Shown: piece by piece, positions 40,542-50,927 of the stretch
Numbering within the stretch: the first letter of the stretch is position 1
How the letters are laid out: each line of letters opens with the position of its first letter
Assembly: GCA_964035575.1 (NCBI GenBank)
Contig: OZ037879.1
Location: forward strand, 1,178,001-1,242,000
Length of the DNA: 64,000 bases
Origin: Rhynchopus sp. YZ270_cl-10
Lineage: Eukaryota; Euglenozoa; Diplonemea; Diplonemida; Diplonemidae
Reading direction: 5' to 3'
Program-made: the position numbers and the translations under genes
The notes under the pieces: model-generated
What the model saw: the letters and a program-made list of their open reading frames with translations, nothing else
Told to the model about the DNA's origin: nothing
The model's database searches: none

Positions 40542-41561
40542 GAATACAAAAAAAACGAGAATTTTTTTTTCAACCCATAGCCATACGATTATCGTATCTC
40601 CCTAACGAGGTATTTTTTTTTTTTTTTTTCAATTTTCAGTGTTCAGTTGGGAAGTTCTCTCATCAATTTTGATTAGGGGGGGTTGTTGTGTTTTGGGAGA
40701 AGGTTAGTTTGGGGAGGGAGAGAGAGAGTGTTTACTTTTATTTTTTGGGAACGACAAAAAGTGACACTTTCTCTGGTGTGTTGCATTCTCGTTGAGATCT
40801 CTGTCCTCAAGGTTTGAAAACGAATTTTGTCGAAAAAAAGTCTCTGGTTTTGGGAAGGCCGTTGTGCCTTGGAGTTTAGTATTTTTATTTTATAGATGTG
40901 TACAGTTGAGACGTGTTCAGTATTTTGAAGTAGTTTTTTGAAAAGTTGTCTGACTCAAAAAAAAAGGGCCCTGAGAAAAGCACGCATACCCCCTTTCACT
41001 TTGTCCCACCCATTTAATATCTCACCCATTTGAGTGGATAGGTGATAGTGGTGTGGCTTTTTTGTTGAAGGTATTGAAGGGTTTAATGACCCCCCTCTCC
41101 GTTTGTATTATATGTCACTGTAGTAACTTACAAAGTTGCTGCAGTGAAATACAATACAAAACAGAGTAGCAAAAACAAAAAAAAAAAAAAACAAACTTTT
41201 AACCCCCTCTTGCTCCGTTTTTCTTTAAATTCCTGAAAGTGGTTTTCAGCACTTTTCGGATGGTGTATTTCCCCTCACACACCCTCTCACTCTCTGTCTC
41301 TCTCTCTCCCCTTCTGGCGGTGACTACCTAGACTCGTCGTACCAACTTCTCGTTTTTTTCTCTCTTTTGTCCCCCTGATGGCTTTTCGCTATGGTCTCAC
41401 CATAGGGGTTTCCTATCACACAAAATTCGGGGGACAGATTTTCTTTCAAAAAAAAAAAAATTTTTCTAAGAAAAGCAGCTTTCAAAAGGATTGCATTGAG
41501 GGACAACCACAGGACAACAACAGAACATTTCTCCCTCATCCCCATTTTTTCCCCCCCTCAG

Positions 41562-41690
41562 ATGTTAACCACGAAATGGATGTACCCCCCACCCGGTCAT
41601 GTACCAAGGTACACTGTTTACACGGTAATTTCATGGGTTTGCGGGTTTACTGTCTCACGAGAGGGATTTGTATCTCAAGCCCACTTTCTT
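41562..41690 (+). repeat. Dispersed repeat R1 with internal insertion
   Basis: CAGATGTTAACCACGAAATG, CCCGGTCATGTACCAAGGTA, CACTGTTTACACGG, then about 28 extra bases before CTCACGAGAGGGATTTGTAT. Otherwise R1-like. Confidence 0.7.
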
Positions 41691-41693
41691 TAA

Positions 41694-41740
41694 GGTGACT
41701 AAGCATGAGAGGCTTGAGATCATCTTATAAACTTTTCGTT
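41694..41740 (+). repeat. Dispersed repeat R2
   Basis: AAGGTGACTAAGCATGAGAG then GCTTGAGATCATCTTATAAA, directly behind an R1 copy (order reversed relative to 2442 and 7105). Confidence 0.75.
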
Positions 41741-41851
41741 CTTTTTCTCCAAATGGAAAATCCGTAGATTCCGACAAAGCTGCTCACCCCTCATCATCTC
41801 TCTTTTTTCACCCCATTTTTTTTTTCCAGAGTTTGTGCATTAATTTACACA

Positions 41852-43276
41852 ATGCGGCAAGCAGCCCACCTGCTCTTGCATGTTGCAACCGTGATGTTGC
41901 TTGTTGTGGATGTGGATGCGAAGAAGAAAAAGAAGAAGAAGAAGGTGCCCGCCGAGGACCCCAACGACATCCCGTTTTATGACCTTGAGGCGTACAAGCC
42001 AGAGGATTCGTGGCTCGACTTGGATACGTGGAACCCAATGCGTGTGGCGGAGTTCATCACCCATTTGGAGAAGGAGTTTCCGGACATCAAGATCTCTGGG
42101 GAAAAGTGGAAGGAGATCAGTGTGACCGGAGCCTTCCTCAAGACGAAGCTGTGGGAGACCCTTGACGACAAGATGCTTGAGAACTTTGGCTTTGAGGACA
42201 ACGAGCAGAAGTACGAAGCTCTCGGGTTCTCTGCAGACCCCGAGGAACAGGCGGACCAGGTGGCGCGCTTCCGTGCACGCATCGACCGTGAGTACATGAG
42301 ACGTCGGGATGCGAAGTTCCGCAAAAACCTGATGAAAAACAAAGAGGAACGCAAGACGAAGGCAGCCAAGAAGCTTGGATTGGAGGACGGCAAGGTATGC
42401 AGCGAGAGAGAGGGAGAGGGGGAGGGGGAGGGGGGGTGGTGATTTCTGATTTCTACTGAGGACGTTTTTTTTTTTTTTTTGTCTTCTTTTCCTACTGTCA
42501 GTGCCTGCGTCCCAGAGGTGTCTTTCTAGCCATGCCGTGTTTCTGCTTTTTAAGAAACTGATATAATACCGTGTCACGATGCATCCCTTCGCACCTTTGG
42601 AGAGCAGCTGTGATCCGGAGCCGCTTGTCGGTGCATTTCCGTGCGTTTGCCTTCTGCCCATCTTCAATCGCTGCTTCTACCACGAGGTCCTCGTGCGATA
42701 TGCACACACTGCAATGCATCCCGTCGTCGTCCTTCTGCAGCCACTTGTACTGCGTCAACCATGCCTGTTGGAAGGGCCGTTGACCAGCGACCTTCGCAGG
42801 TGGTTTTGCAGTCACCTTCTTGCATGCCAGTTTCGACACGTTCTCGCTGTTGTGCACCTCGCCATTTTCCTTCGCGCTAGCCGCGAGTGACGCTTGTACA
42901 ACGATATCTAGTCTGTAGCATGATACAGGGAGTGCGTATGGTCACTGCCTTTCAAAGTTCCACACAAAGTTCGCATAGCCCCCTTCAAGTGGGTGTACAC
43001 GCTTGGTATCGGAATCTTGCAATACAGCAAAAACACAAGAGAAGCAACAAATTTTTTATGAAAATACAATTATATTCACAGCTCCCGACAAAAGAAGTCT
43101 TCGAAACGTACAAGATCAAGCAGCTGCGTCTGTTGTTTGAGAGCCAAGGGATGGACCCCATCAAATTCGGCAAGGAGTTCGATGAGCTGAAGGAGAAGGC
43201 AATCGAAAAGTTCTACACTGATAAGAAGAAGAAGAAGAAGAAGGGAAAGAAGGCGGACGAGGAGGAGGAGCTCTGA
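41852..43276 (+). CDS. Secretory-pathway Lys-rich helical protein, two exons, unknown family
   Basis: Exons 41852-42394 and 43082-43276 (245 aa). The donor GTATGC and acceptor TTCACAG join in phase 0. Residues 1-23 (MRQAAHLLLHVATVMLLVVD ...) form a good signal peptide. It is followed at once by a run of eight Lys, then a mostly helical acidic/aromatic region (FYDLEAYKPEDSWLDLDTWN, VAEFITHLEKEFPDIKI) and a charged helix rich in Arg/Lys. Exon 2 adds LPTKEVFETYKIKQLRLLFE and another Lys run, ending KKADEEEEL. The tail lacks KDEL, so ER retention is not shown. I do not recognise the family. The 687 nt intron contains an antisense zinc-finger open frame. The neighbouring GH89 enzymes also carry signal peptides. 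Confidence 0.8.
42498..42857 (-). pseudogene. Antisense TTF/BED-like zinc-finger fragment in an intron (transposon relic?)
   Basis: A 119-codon open frame reading against the host gene, wholly within its intron (42395-43081). The stretch FQQAWLTQYKWLQKDDDGMH then CSVC, followed further on by LQRCEGMHRD, fits the F-x-x-x-W-L-x-x-Y-x-W-L ... CxxC ... C/HxxxxH pattern of TTF-type zinc fingers that head hAT-type transposases and their domesticated relatives. No transposase body follows, so it is a fragment. hAT-like non-autonomous ends occur elsewhere in the window (14892-15586), but a link between the two is unproved. Confidence 0.5.
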
Positions 43277-43982
43277 GAGCAGAAGGTGGATTCGTCTCTC
43301 AACACGGCGAAGCAAAGTGTTGTAGTGTGGGGGTTACGGTACCTTGGTGGGTCATGAGTAAATTTGATGCAATGAAACGTTCACTGTGATGCGGCATTTT
43401 TTAAAATTGTATGCCCTCCAAAAATTGCTTCTGTTCCTGAAGTGAAAGTAGGTGACTTTATTTTAAGCATGAATTCACTACGTGACTCGTTCCTTGGTCA
43501 TCGCGGGTCGAGGTAAGGGGACGATTTTTATTGAATTTGCCAAGCGAACATTTTTTCAGTGAATTTGCGAGGTGAGGGCAATGTGATACCACCTTTTTTT
43601 GAGCGAATCTCTCAATAAAGGCGTGTTTCTCAAAAAGAATGTTTCAGCAAACTGTTCAAAAACAAACAAAAAACAAAAAAAAAAAAAAAACAAACAAACA
43701 AACAAAAAGAACCCGACAAACGCGTTCTGCCGTAACGATAAATCCACACAAAAAAACCCCCCCTGGGTTTTCACATTCAGGAGACAATTCGCTAGACATG
43801 CGACATCGTTCTTCCCAATATGAGAGAACCACAAATTGTATGAAAAGACCCTCCCCCTCTCAGAGCATTGTGTTTCACTGCCCTAACGAAAATAAAAAAA
43901 ATCCTCGTTTCAAATTTGCAACCCCCTGGCCCCACCACCACCACCACCTCCACTACTCCACTCCAGGTTTTTTTTCTTAGAA
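43277..43982. other. Spacer before the first GH89 gene
   Basis: AT-rich with A runs. The last 75 bases (from about 43908) are shared with the region just before the second GH89 gene: a CCACCACCACC tract, CTCCACTCCAGG, a T run and CTTAG two bases before ATG. No gene is seen. Confidence 0.6.
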
Positions 43983-46178
43983 ATGCGTCTTTCTCTTGCG
44001 GCTGTCGTTTTGACAGCACTGCACGCCACGGCTGCACCTGTTGATGATCTCTTTGAGCGGGTCCTTGGTGAGCGCTCGCGTGAGTTTGTTGGGAGTGTGG
44101 TGCCTTCTGCTGATGGAACGGACTACTTTACGATTCTTGCAAAGCGTGACGAACACGACCGCCAGGTGATCCAGGGCAGCACCGTCGGGAGCATTGCCTC
44201 GGGCCTCAACCACTACCTTGCGAACGTCACCAAGGTGCAGATCCGCACCTGGTCCGGCAGCAACCTCGACATCCCGCACAACACCCCACGCGTTGCCGAG
44301 GACATCAAGGTGACACGCTCCTACAAATGGGGATACTACCAGAACGTCTGCACCGTCAGCTACACTATGGCCTGGTGGGCATGGGAACGCTGGGAGCAGG
44401 AGCTCGACTGGATGGCGATGAACGGAATCAACATGCCACTCGCCTTCACCGGACAGGAGTACGTCTGGGAGCAGACCTTTGCAGAGTTTGGCCTGACCTA
44501 CGACGACCTGACACCCTTCTTCTCGGGCCCCGCCTTCTTCGCATGGCAACGCATGGGCAACCTGAAGGGCTGGGGCGGGCCTCTCCCGGAGGACTTCATT
44601 GTCGCAAGAAAGGACCTTCAGATGCGCCTCCTCAGAAGGATGGAGGAGCTGGACATGACCCCAGTACTTCCCGCATTCGCGGGGCACATCCCCGAAGCTT
44701 TGACCCTGAAATACCCGAACATCACTTTCACTAGATCTGCCGATTGGAATGGCTTTTCGAAACAGTACGGCAGTGTCTTTTATTTGGACGCGACTGATCC
44801 GATGTTTGTTCAGATTGGGAAGACCTTTGTGCAGAAGTACCATCAGACTTACAACACGACAAGCAAATTCTACAACGCCGATCAGTACAACGAGATGAAC
44901 CCTGCCAGCAACAATGACACCTTCCTCGTTGCCGCCGGGAAGGCTATGTACGACTCCCTTGTCGGAGGCGACCCGGATGCCATATGGGTCATGCAGGGAT
45001 GGCTCTTCGTGGACGCACCTAAGTTCTGGACCTCCGAAAAGGCCAAGGCATACCTCTCCGCCATCCCCAACGACCACATGCTCATCCTCGACCTCAACTC
45101 CGAGGACCGCCCTCAGTTCCAACGCTTTGAATCGTACTACGGCAAACCCTTCATCTGGAACATGCTTCACAACTACGGAGGCAACACCGGTCTCTACGGC
45201 GAATTCGACAACATCAACGAAGCACCGCAAAAGGACGACCTCAAGCAGACCTCCATCACCGGCTTCGGCATCACAATGGAGGGAACCCTTCAGAACTACG
45301 CTGTCTACGAGCTTATGCTGCAGAACATCTGGAGGCAGACCCCACATGAGAACATGACAGTCTGGTTGCATGAGTACTCCGTTCGCCGCTACGGAGGTGT
45401 TCATGAGGGAAGTCTGCGTGCATGGGAGCTGCTTTACAAGACAGTTTACTCTGCACACGCTGCGCAGCAATATGGTGTGACCAAAAACATCATCACGCTT
45501 CGCCCCGCAATGAACCTGAACCACACCGGGTTCATGCCAACCAACGTCTTCTACGACCCGGCAGAGGTGCAGCAGGCGCTCAAAGCGCTGCTCTCTTCGA
45601 GCGATGCCTTCTCCCACCAGGAGACCTACCAGAACGATTTGGTGGATGTGACCAGACAGACGCTTTCCAACCTTCTCTCGGTTCTGAACATCAACCACAC
45701 TGCTGCGTACAACGACAAAAACGAGGCAATCCGCGAGGAAACCGCGAAGATGATGATCGAAGTGATTCACGACCTGGACCGTCTTCTTGGGTCCTGCAAA
45801 TTCTTTTTGTTGGGACGTTGGATCGACGATGCACGCAAATGGGGAGGTGACAACACAACCAAGCAGGACTACTATGAGTGGAACGCACGCAACCAGGTGA
45901 CCCTCTGGGGGCCAAAGGGCGAGGTGAAGGACTATGCTGCAAAGGAGTGGGGTGGGCTGGTCGAGGCGTACTACCTCCCCCGCTGGTCTCTCTACTTCAG
46001 TACTGTCAAGACCGCAGTGGCTGCTGGCAAAGAATTCAACGAAACTGCGTTCAGAGCGGCCTCGGTTACCCTTGAGGAATCGTGGCAGCACAAAACCGAC
46101 CGCTTCCCCACGGAGCCCACCGGCAACACCACCGAAATTATTCATGAAATTGTGTCCAAGTACTTTCCTCATCTGTGA
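43983..46178 (+). CDS. NAGLU: Alpha-N-acetylglucosaminidase (GH89), copy 1
   Basis: Intronless, 731 aa. The enzyme removes terminal alpha-linked N-acetylglucosamine, in animals from heparan sulfate in lysosomes. Residues 1-18 form a signal peptide (MRLSLAAVVLTALHATAA). The N-terminal domain is followed by the catalytic barrel: KVTRSYKWGYYQNVCTVSYT, MNGINMPLAFTGQEYVW, and the two glutamates expected for GH89, Glu304 in NADQYNEMNPAS and Glu433 in ITGFGITMEGTLQNY. Their 129-residue spacing is close to the human pair (E316/E446). About eight N-glycosylation sequons fit a lysosomal or secreted enzyme. Length matches the family. The start lies two bases after a T tract and CTTAG. Role in this protist is probably digestive (inference). 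A near-identical copy follows 1.1 kb downstream. Confidence 0.97.
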   Translation: MRLSLAAVVLTALHATAAPVDDLFERVLGERSREFVGSVVPSADGTDYFTILAKRDEHDRQVIQGSTVGSIASGLNHYLANVTKVQIRTWSGSNLDIPHNTPRVAEDIKVTRSYKWGYYQNVCTVSYTMAWWAWERWEQELDWMAMNGINMPLAFTGQEYVWEQTFAEFGLTYDDLTPFFSGPAFFAWQRMGNLKGWGGPLPEDFIVARKDLQMRLLRRMEELDMTPVLPAFAGHIPEALTLKYPNITFTRSADWNGFSKQYGSVFYLDATDPMFVQIGKTFVQKYHQTYNTTSKFYNADQYNEMNPASNNDTFLVAAGKAMYDSLVGGDPDAIWVMQGWLFVDAPKFWTSEKAKAYLSAIPNDHMLILDLNSEDRPQFQRFESYYGKPFIWNMLHNYGGNTGLYGEFDNINEAPQKDDLKQTSITGFGITMEGTLQNYAVYELMLQNIWRQTPHENMTVWLHEYSVRRYGGVHEGSLRAWELLYKTVYSAHAAQQYGVTKNIITLRPAMNLNHTGFMPTNVFYDPAEVQQALKALLSSSDAFSHQETYQNDLVDVTRQTLSNLLSVLNINHTAAYNDKNEAIREETAKMMIEVIHDLDRLLGSCKFFLLGRWIDDARKWGGDNTTKQDYYEWNARNQVTLWGPKGEVKDYAAKEWGGLVEAYYLPRWSLYFSTVKTAVAAGKEFNETAFRAASVTLEESWQHKTDRFPTEPTGNTTEIIHEIVSKYFPHL

Positions 46179-46291
46179 AAAGGAGAGGAAAAATACCAAA
46201 AAAAAAAAAAAAAAAATTGAAAAATACAGAAATAAAAATACCTTTTCTTCCCGGTAAATGCGCCCCCGGGCATTTTTATTTTGTTGTGTTA

Positions 46292-46445
46292 TCAAGCATT
46301 GACGAATAGAAATTGAAAACGACGGATGGTGCGTACCCGCTTTTGCGTATTTGGTTTTCCACTAACATGCCACAGAGCATCAGTGAAAGATACAAACCTT
46401 TCGCGGTGCGACAAATGAAAAAGTGTTTTCTTTATTAAAATTTTC
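46292..46445 (+). repeat. Direct repeat in GH89 spacer, first copy
   Basis: TTTTGCGTATTTGGTTTTCC then ACTAACATGCCACAGAGCAT and flanks are shared with 47004-47185 at high identity, in the same direction. Confidence 0.8.
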
Positions 46446-46538
46446 ATTTAACTGTCATACCCTGAAGTCATTTTCTATTTTCGGAAAACCCGTCCCTCGG
46501 GCACTGTTGAGTGCTGTTGTCGGGGAAAATACCCCTTC

Positions 46539-46990
46539 GCTTCCAACTGCCCTTGCACCCCCCCTCCATTCATCACTCGATGCCCCCTCTTGTGTGACGT
46601 AGTGTTGATAATAGCGAGCCCTTCGTCTTATGAGTCATCCTTCGTCACTTTTTCCTGCACATTGATGATTGGATACATAATGTGTCATTGTGCACCAGAA
46701 AGGACCATCTACCGAAACAATACAAATAAACCTGATCTTTTGTATTTACGACTACGGCATAGAGGCCTACGAGATGTATTGCAATTTTCTCCCTTTTTTT
46801 TTCCCCCGCTTCGAATGCATACGACGGTTTTGCTGATAAAACAAAACAAAAGCAAAAAAGGAAACAAAAAAAAACGTCCTTTAGGATACTGCGAAATAGA
46901 ACGAACGAAAGTAGGGTGTGCACGACATAAAGGGTCATCTACCGCTACGGCATTAGAGAGGAGTATGACCTTATTGAAATTTTCTCTTGT
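46539..46990 (+). repeat. Block shared between GH89 spacer and DNA downstream of copy 2
   Basis: CCCTTCGCTTCCAACTGCCC ... GTGTGACGTAGTGTTGATAA (46539-46620) matches 50928-51005. CGAATGCATACGACGGTTTT, GGATACTGCGAAATAGAAC and GGTCATCTACCG segments match 51500-51930 with rearranged order. Confidence 0.75.
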
Positions 46991-47003
46991 TTTTTTGTGT
47001 TTT

Positions 47004-47185
47004 CAGGCATTGACGAATAGAAATGGACAACGGCAGATGGCGCGTACCCGCTTTTGCGTATTTGGTTTTCCACTAACATGCCACAGAGCATCAGTGAAAA
47101 ACACAAACCTTTTGCGGTGCGATAAACGAAAAAGTGTTTTCTTATTTTATTTAGCTGTCATATCCTGAAGAGTCGTTTTCTATTC
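47004..47185 (+). repeat. Direct repeat in GH89 spacer, second copy
   Basis: The second copy of the block at 46292-46445; small indels near AAAGTGTTTTCTT distinguish them. Confidence 0.8.
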
Positions 47186-47309
47186 TTTTCGCTTCGAAAT
47201 GAAATTCCCAACGAATATATAAAAAAACCCCGTTTCAAATTTGCAACCCCCTGGCCCCACCACCACCACCACCACCTCCACTACTCCACTCCAGGTTTTT
47301 TTCTTAGAA

Positions 47310-49505
47310 ATGCGTCTTTCTCTTGCGGCTGTCGTTTTGACAGCACTGCACGCCACGGCTGCACCTGTTGATGATCTCTTTGAGCGGGTCCTTGGTGAGC
47401 GCTCGCGTGAGTTTGTTGGGAGTGTGGTGCCTTCTGCTGATGGAACGGACTACTTTACGATTCTTGCAAAGCGTGACGAACACGACCGCCAGGTGATCCA
47501 GGGCAGCACCGTCGGGAGCGTTGCCTCGGGCCTCAACCACTACCTTGCGAACGTCACCAAGGTGCAGATCCGCACCTGGTCTGGCAGCAACCTCGACATC
47601 CCGCACAACACCCCACGCGTTGCCGAGGACATCAAGGTGACACGCTCCTACAAATGGGGATACTACCAGAACGTCTGCACCGTCAGCTACACTATGGCCT
47701 GGTGGGCATGGGAACGCTGGGAGCAGGAGCTCGACTGGATGGCGATGAACGGAATCAACCTGCCACTCGCCTTCACCGGACAGGAGTACGTCTGGGAGCA
47801 GACCTTTGCTGAGTTTGGCCTGACCTACGACGACCTGACACCCTTCTTCTCGGGCCCCGCCTTCTTCGCATGGCAACGCATGGGCAACCTGAAGGGCTGG
47901 GGCGGGCCTCTCCCGGAGGACTTCATTGTCGCAAGAAAGGACCTTCAGATGCGCCTCCTCAGAAGGATGGAGGAGCTTGACATGACCCCAGTACTCCCTG
48001 CTTTCGCGGGGCACATCCCCGAAGCTTTGACCCTGAAATACCCGAACATCACTTTCACTAGATCTGACGATTGGGGAGGCTTTTCCAAGCAGTACGGCAG
48101 TGTGTTTTATTTGGACGCGACGGATCCGATGTTTGTCCAGATTGGGAAGACCTTTGTGCAGAAGTACCATCAGACTTACAACACGACAAGCAAATTCTAC
48201 AACGCCGATCAGTACAACGAGATGAACCCTGCCAGCAACAACGACACCTTCCTCGTTGCCGCCGGGAAGGCTATGTACGACTCCCTTGTCGAAGGCGACC
48301 CGGATGCCATATGGGTCATGCAGGGCTGGCTCTTCGTCAATGCCCCTAAGTTCTGGACCTCCGAAAAGGCCAAGGCATACCTCTCCGCCATCCCCAACGA
48401 CCACATGCTCATCCTCGACCTTTACTCTGAAGACCGCCCTCAGTTCCAACGCTTTGAATCGTACTACGGCAAACCCTTCATCTGGAACATGCTTCACAAC
48501 TACGGAGGCAACACCGGTCTCTACGGCGAATTCGACAACATCAACGAAGCACCGCAAAAGGACGACCTCAAGCAGACCTCCATCACCGGCTTCGGCATCA
48601 CAATGGAGGGAACCCTTCAGAACTACGCTGTCTACGAGCTTATGCTGCAGAACATCTGGAGGCAGACGCCACATGACAACATGACAGTCTGGTCGCATGA
48701 GTACTCCGTCCGTCGCTATGGGGGTGTTCATGAGGGAAGTCTGCGTGCATGGGAATTGCTTTACAAGACAGTCTACTCCGGACACGCTGCGCAACAGATG
48801 GGTGTGACCAAAAACATCATCACGCTTCGCCCCGCAATGAACCTGAACCACACCGGGTTCATGCCAACCAACGTCTTCTACGACCCAGCAGAGGTGCAGC
48901 AGGCGCTCAAAGCGCTGCTCTCTTCGAGCGATGCCTTCTCCCACCAGGAGACCTACCAGAACGATTTGGTGGATGTGACCAGACAGACGCTTTCCAACCT
49001 TCTCTCGGTTCTGAACATCAACCACACTGCTGCGTACAACGGCAAAAACGAGGCAATCCGCGAGGAAACCGCGAAGATGATGATCGAAGTGATTCACGAC
49101 CTGGACCGTCTTCTTGGGTCCTGCAAATTCTTTTTGTTGGGACGTTGGATCGACGATGCACGCAAATGGGGAGGTGACAACACAACCAAGCAGGACTACT
49201 ACGAGTGGAACGCACGCAACCAGGTGACCCTCTGGGGGCCAAAGGGCGAGGTGATCGACTACGCAGCGAAGGAATGGGGTGGGCTGGTCGAGGCGTACTA
49301 CCTCCCCCGCTGGTCTCTCTACTTCAGTACTGTCAAGGCTGCAGTGGCTGCTGGCAAAGACTTCAACGACACTGCGTTTAAAGCAGCCTCGCTTACCCTC
49401 GAAGAATCGTGGCAGCACAAAACCGACCGCTTCCCCACGGAGCCCACCGGCAACACCGTCGAAATTGTTCATGAAATTGTGTCCAAGTACTTTCCTCATC
49501 TGTGA
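47310..49505 (+). CDS. NAGLU: Alpha-N-acetylglucosaminidase (GH89), copy 2
   Basis: Intronless, 731 aa, the same length as copy 1 with about 20 amino-acid differences by my count (roughly 97% identity). The signal peptide, both catalytic glutamates (304 and 433) and surrounding motifs are unchanged. Differences cluster near the C terminus (VKAAVAAGKDFNDTAFKAAS against VKTAVAAGKEFNETAFRAAS) and around 250-257. One C-terminal sequon (NTT near 718) is lost in copy 2. The upstream 80 bases and the first 60 bases after the stop are also shared, so the duplicated unit is larger than the gene. Both copies look functional, suggesting a dosage gain or ongoing gene conversion (inference). Confidence 0.97.
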   Translation: MRLSLAAVVLTALHATAAPVDDLFERVLGERSREFVGSVVPSADGTDYFTILAKRDEHDRQVIQGSTVGSVASGLNHYLANVTKVQIRTWSGSNLDIPHNTPRVAEDIKVTRSYKWGYYQNVCTVSYTMAWWAWERWEQELDWMAMNGINLPLAFTGQEYVWEQTFAEFGLTYDDLTPFFSGPAFFAWQRMGNLKGWGGPLPEDFIVARKDLQMRLLRRMEELDMTPVLPAFAGHIPEALTLKYPNITFTRSDDWGGFSKQYGSVFYLDATDPMFVQIGKTFVQKYHQTYNTTSKFYNADQYNEMNPASNNDTFLVAAGKAMYDSLVEGDPDAIWVMQGWLFVNAPKFWTSEKAKAYLSAIPNDHMLILDLYSEDRPQFQRFESYYGKPFIWNMLHNYGGNTGLYGEFDNINEAPQKDDLKQTSITGFGITMEGTLQNYAVYELMLQNIWRQTPHDNMTVWSHEYSVRRYGGVHEGSLRAWELLYKTVYSGHAAQQMGVTKNIITLRPAMNLNHTGFMPTNVFYDPAEVQQALKALLSSSDAFSHQETYQNDLVDVTRQTLSNLLSVLNINHTAAYNGKNEAIREETAKMMIEVIHDLDRLLGSCKFFLLGRWIDDARKWGGDNTTKQDYYEWNARNQVTLWGPKGEVIDYAAKEWGGLVEAYYLPRWSLYFSTVKAAVAAGKDFNDTAFKAASLTLEESWQHKTDRFPTEPTGNTVEIVHEIVSKYFPHL

Positions 49506-49642
49506 AAAGGAGGGGAAAAATACCAAAAAAAAAAAAAAATTGAAAAATACATAAAAACGAACACCTTTTTTCTCCTCCCCAAGGAAAACGTTTTGTGAAA
49601 ATTTTGAGTGGAGTGATTTTCGTGTAATGTGATATTAGAGGT

Positions 49643-50686
49643 CATGGCTGTGTAACTTAAGTGACTTAAGTTTTTAAAAAAAAAAAAACTTAAGTCGCTT
49701 AAGTTACCTTAAGTCATCGTTTTTTTTTTTTTTTTTTTCCCCCTTTTGCTTGGCTTGGGTGTGAAGCTTCAGGTGGTCTGAAGAGTGATCTGACCATATT
49801 CTCTAGGTATAACAGGTCCTCAAAAAATGCATTGACGAAAGAATTTTGCACTTTTGACCACCACAGATTATGTACCTGTGTACCTGTGTACCTGTGTACC
49901 TGTGTACCTGTGTACCTGTGTACCTGTGTACCTGTGTACCTGTGTACCTGTGTACCTGTGTACCTGTGTACCTGTGTACTGTGCGGAAATTGACCAAAAA
50001 CGAGAACTTGTACGTTTCGGCAAATTGACCCCACCACTGGCCGGACGGATTCCGGAAATGCAAATGCCGCCGTTTAAAAGCTTCACCGACGAAAATTTTT
50101 TCCCCCAACACGTGTATCCCCTATGAGGGTGACAACTGGTAGAAACACGGGTAATCGGTTATGCAGCCACGCCCATCATAATATTTCGTTGCAAAATATT
50201 TACGTTTCGGAAAGTGGAAAATGACTGGCATGTACCAGCCATTTACCATCGATATTTCACTGTCATGTCTACTCCGAATAATCGCCCCTCACGTGTGCAC
50301 TTGACCGCACGCGGGTGCAGTGATAAGTCCGATTTGATTGGGTGGTCACCCTCATTTGGAATTTTCAGTAGGGATGCTGCATCAGGAAACTACGGGTATC
50401 CGGCCCCTTCAGTGAAGTTCATCGTCCAAGCAAAAACAAAAAAAAAAAAAACAAAAAAAACTGTAACTTAAGCTAACTTAAGTGACTTAAGTTGGTAACT
50501 TAAGCTGTTTTTAAAAAAAAAAAACTTAAGTTACGTTTTTTTTCTAAAAAAAACTTAAGTTTTTTTCTCGAAAACTTAAGTTTTTTAATTTAAGTTTTTT
50601 TTTTCAGTAGCTTAAGTCGCTTAAATTTTCCGGAGGATTTCGGAGAAAACTTAAGTTTTTTTTTTAGCTTAAGTTACACAGCCATG
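49643..50686. mobile_element. 1.04 kb non-autonomous DNA element with CTTAAGT subterminal repeats
   Basis: The left end CATGGCTGTGTAACTTAAG is exactly inverted at the right end (CTTAAGTTACACAGCCATG). It is flanked by AGAGGT on both sides (49637-49642 and 50687-50692), a 6 bp target duplication. Many CTTAAGT motifs in both directions fill the first 80 and last 230 bases. The interior holds an octamer array (49871-49979) and unique DNA without a convincing protein frame. I cannot place it in a known superfamily. Confidence 0.9.
49871..49979. repeat. Octamer tandem array (TGTACCTG)n
   Basis: About 13.5 perfect copies of an 8 bp unit inside the 1.04 kb element. The array is open in several frames on both strands, which explains the periodic open frames here. 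Confidence 0.95.
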
Positions 50687-50927
50687 AGAGGTGTGGGTTT
50701 GGGCGGTTTTTTTTATATATTTTTTCTTTTTTTAAAAGGTTCTCTTCTTTGATGGAGATGTTCACATAAAAAAAAATATAAAGAGCAAAACAATGGAGAG
50801 GAGAAAATGAGAATATATTTATTCACAAAAAAAAACGTTGCCAAAACAAAAGCATACATTCCCCAATTCCCCCTTGAAAACAGCTTTTTTACTTCTTTTT
50901 GCGCTTAGTTTTTTGTACCAGATGCCC

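Larger units (their letters stand above)
40542..41851. other. Spacer with palindrome, R1 and R2
   Basis: Contains a 31 bp imperfect palindrome (41116-41146; CACTGTAGTAACTT and its near-inverse), R1 (41562-41690) and R2 (41694-41740). TTTTCCAG at 41829 precedes the next start by 22 bases. No gene is seen. Confidence 0.6.
46179..47309. other. Spacer between GH89 copies
   Basis: Contains two related blocks (46292-46445 and 47004-47185) and a long block (46539-46990) that reappears downstream of copy 2. No gene is seen. Confidence 0.65.

Noticed and set aside
43977-46295. 772-codon minus-strand open frame opposite GH89 copy 1 (and a 740-codon one opposite copy 2)
   Set aside because: Shadow of strong codon bias in the true gene: the sense strand in that register lacks the codons that would give antisense stops. 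The product is low-sense Val/Leu/His-rich with no family, and both copies show it because they are duplicates.
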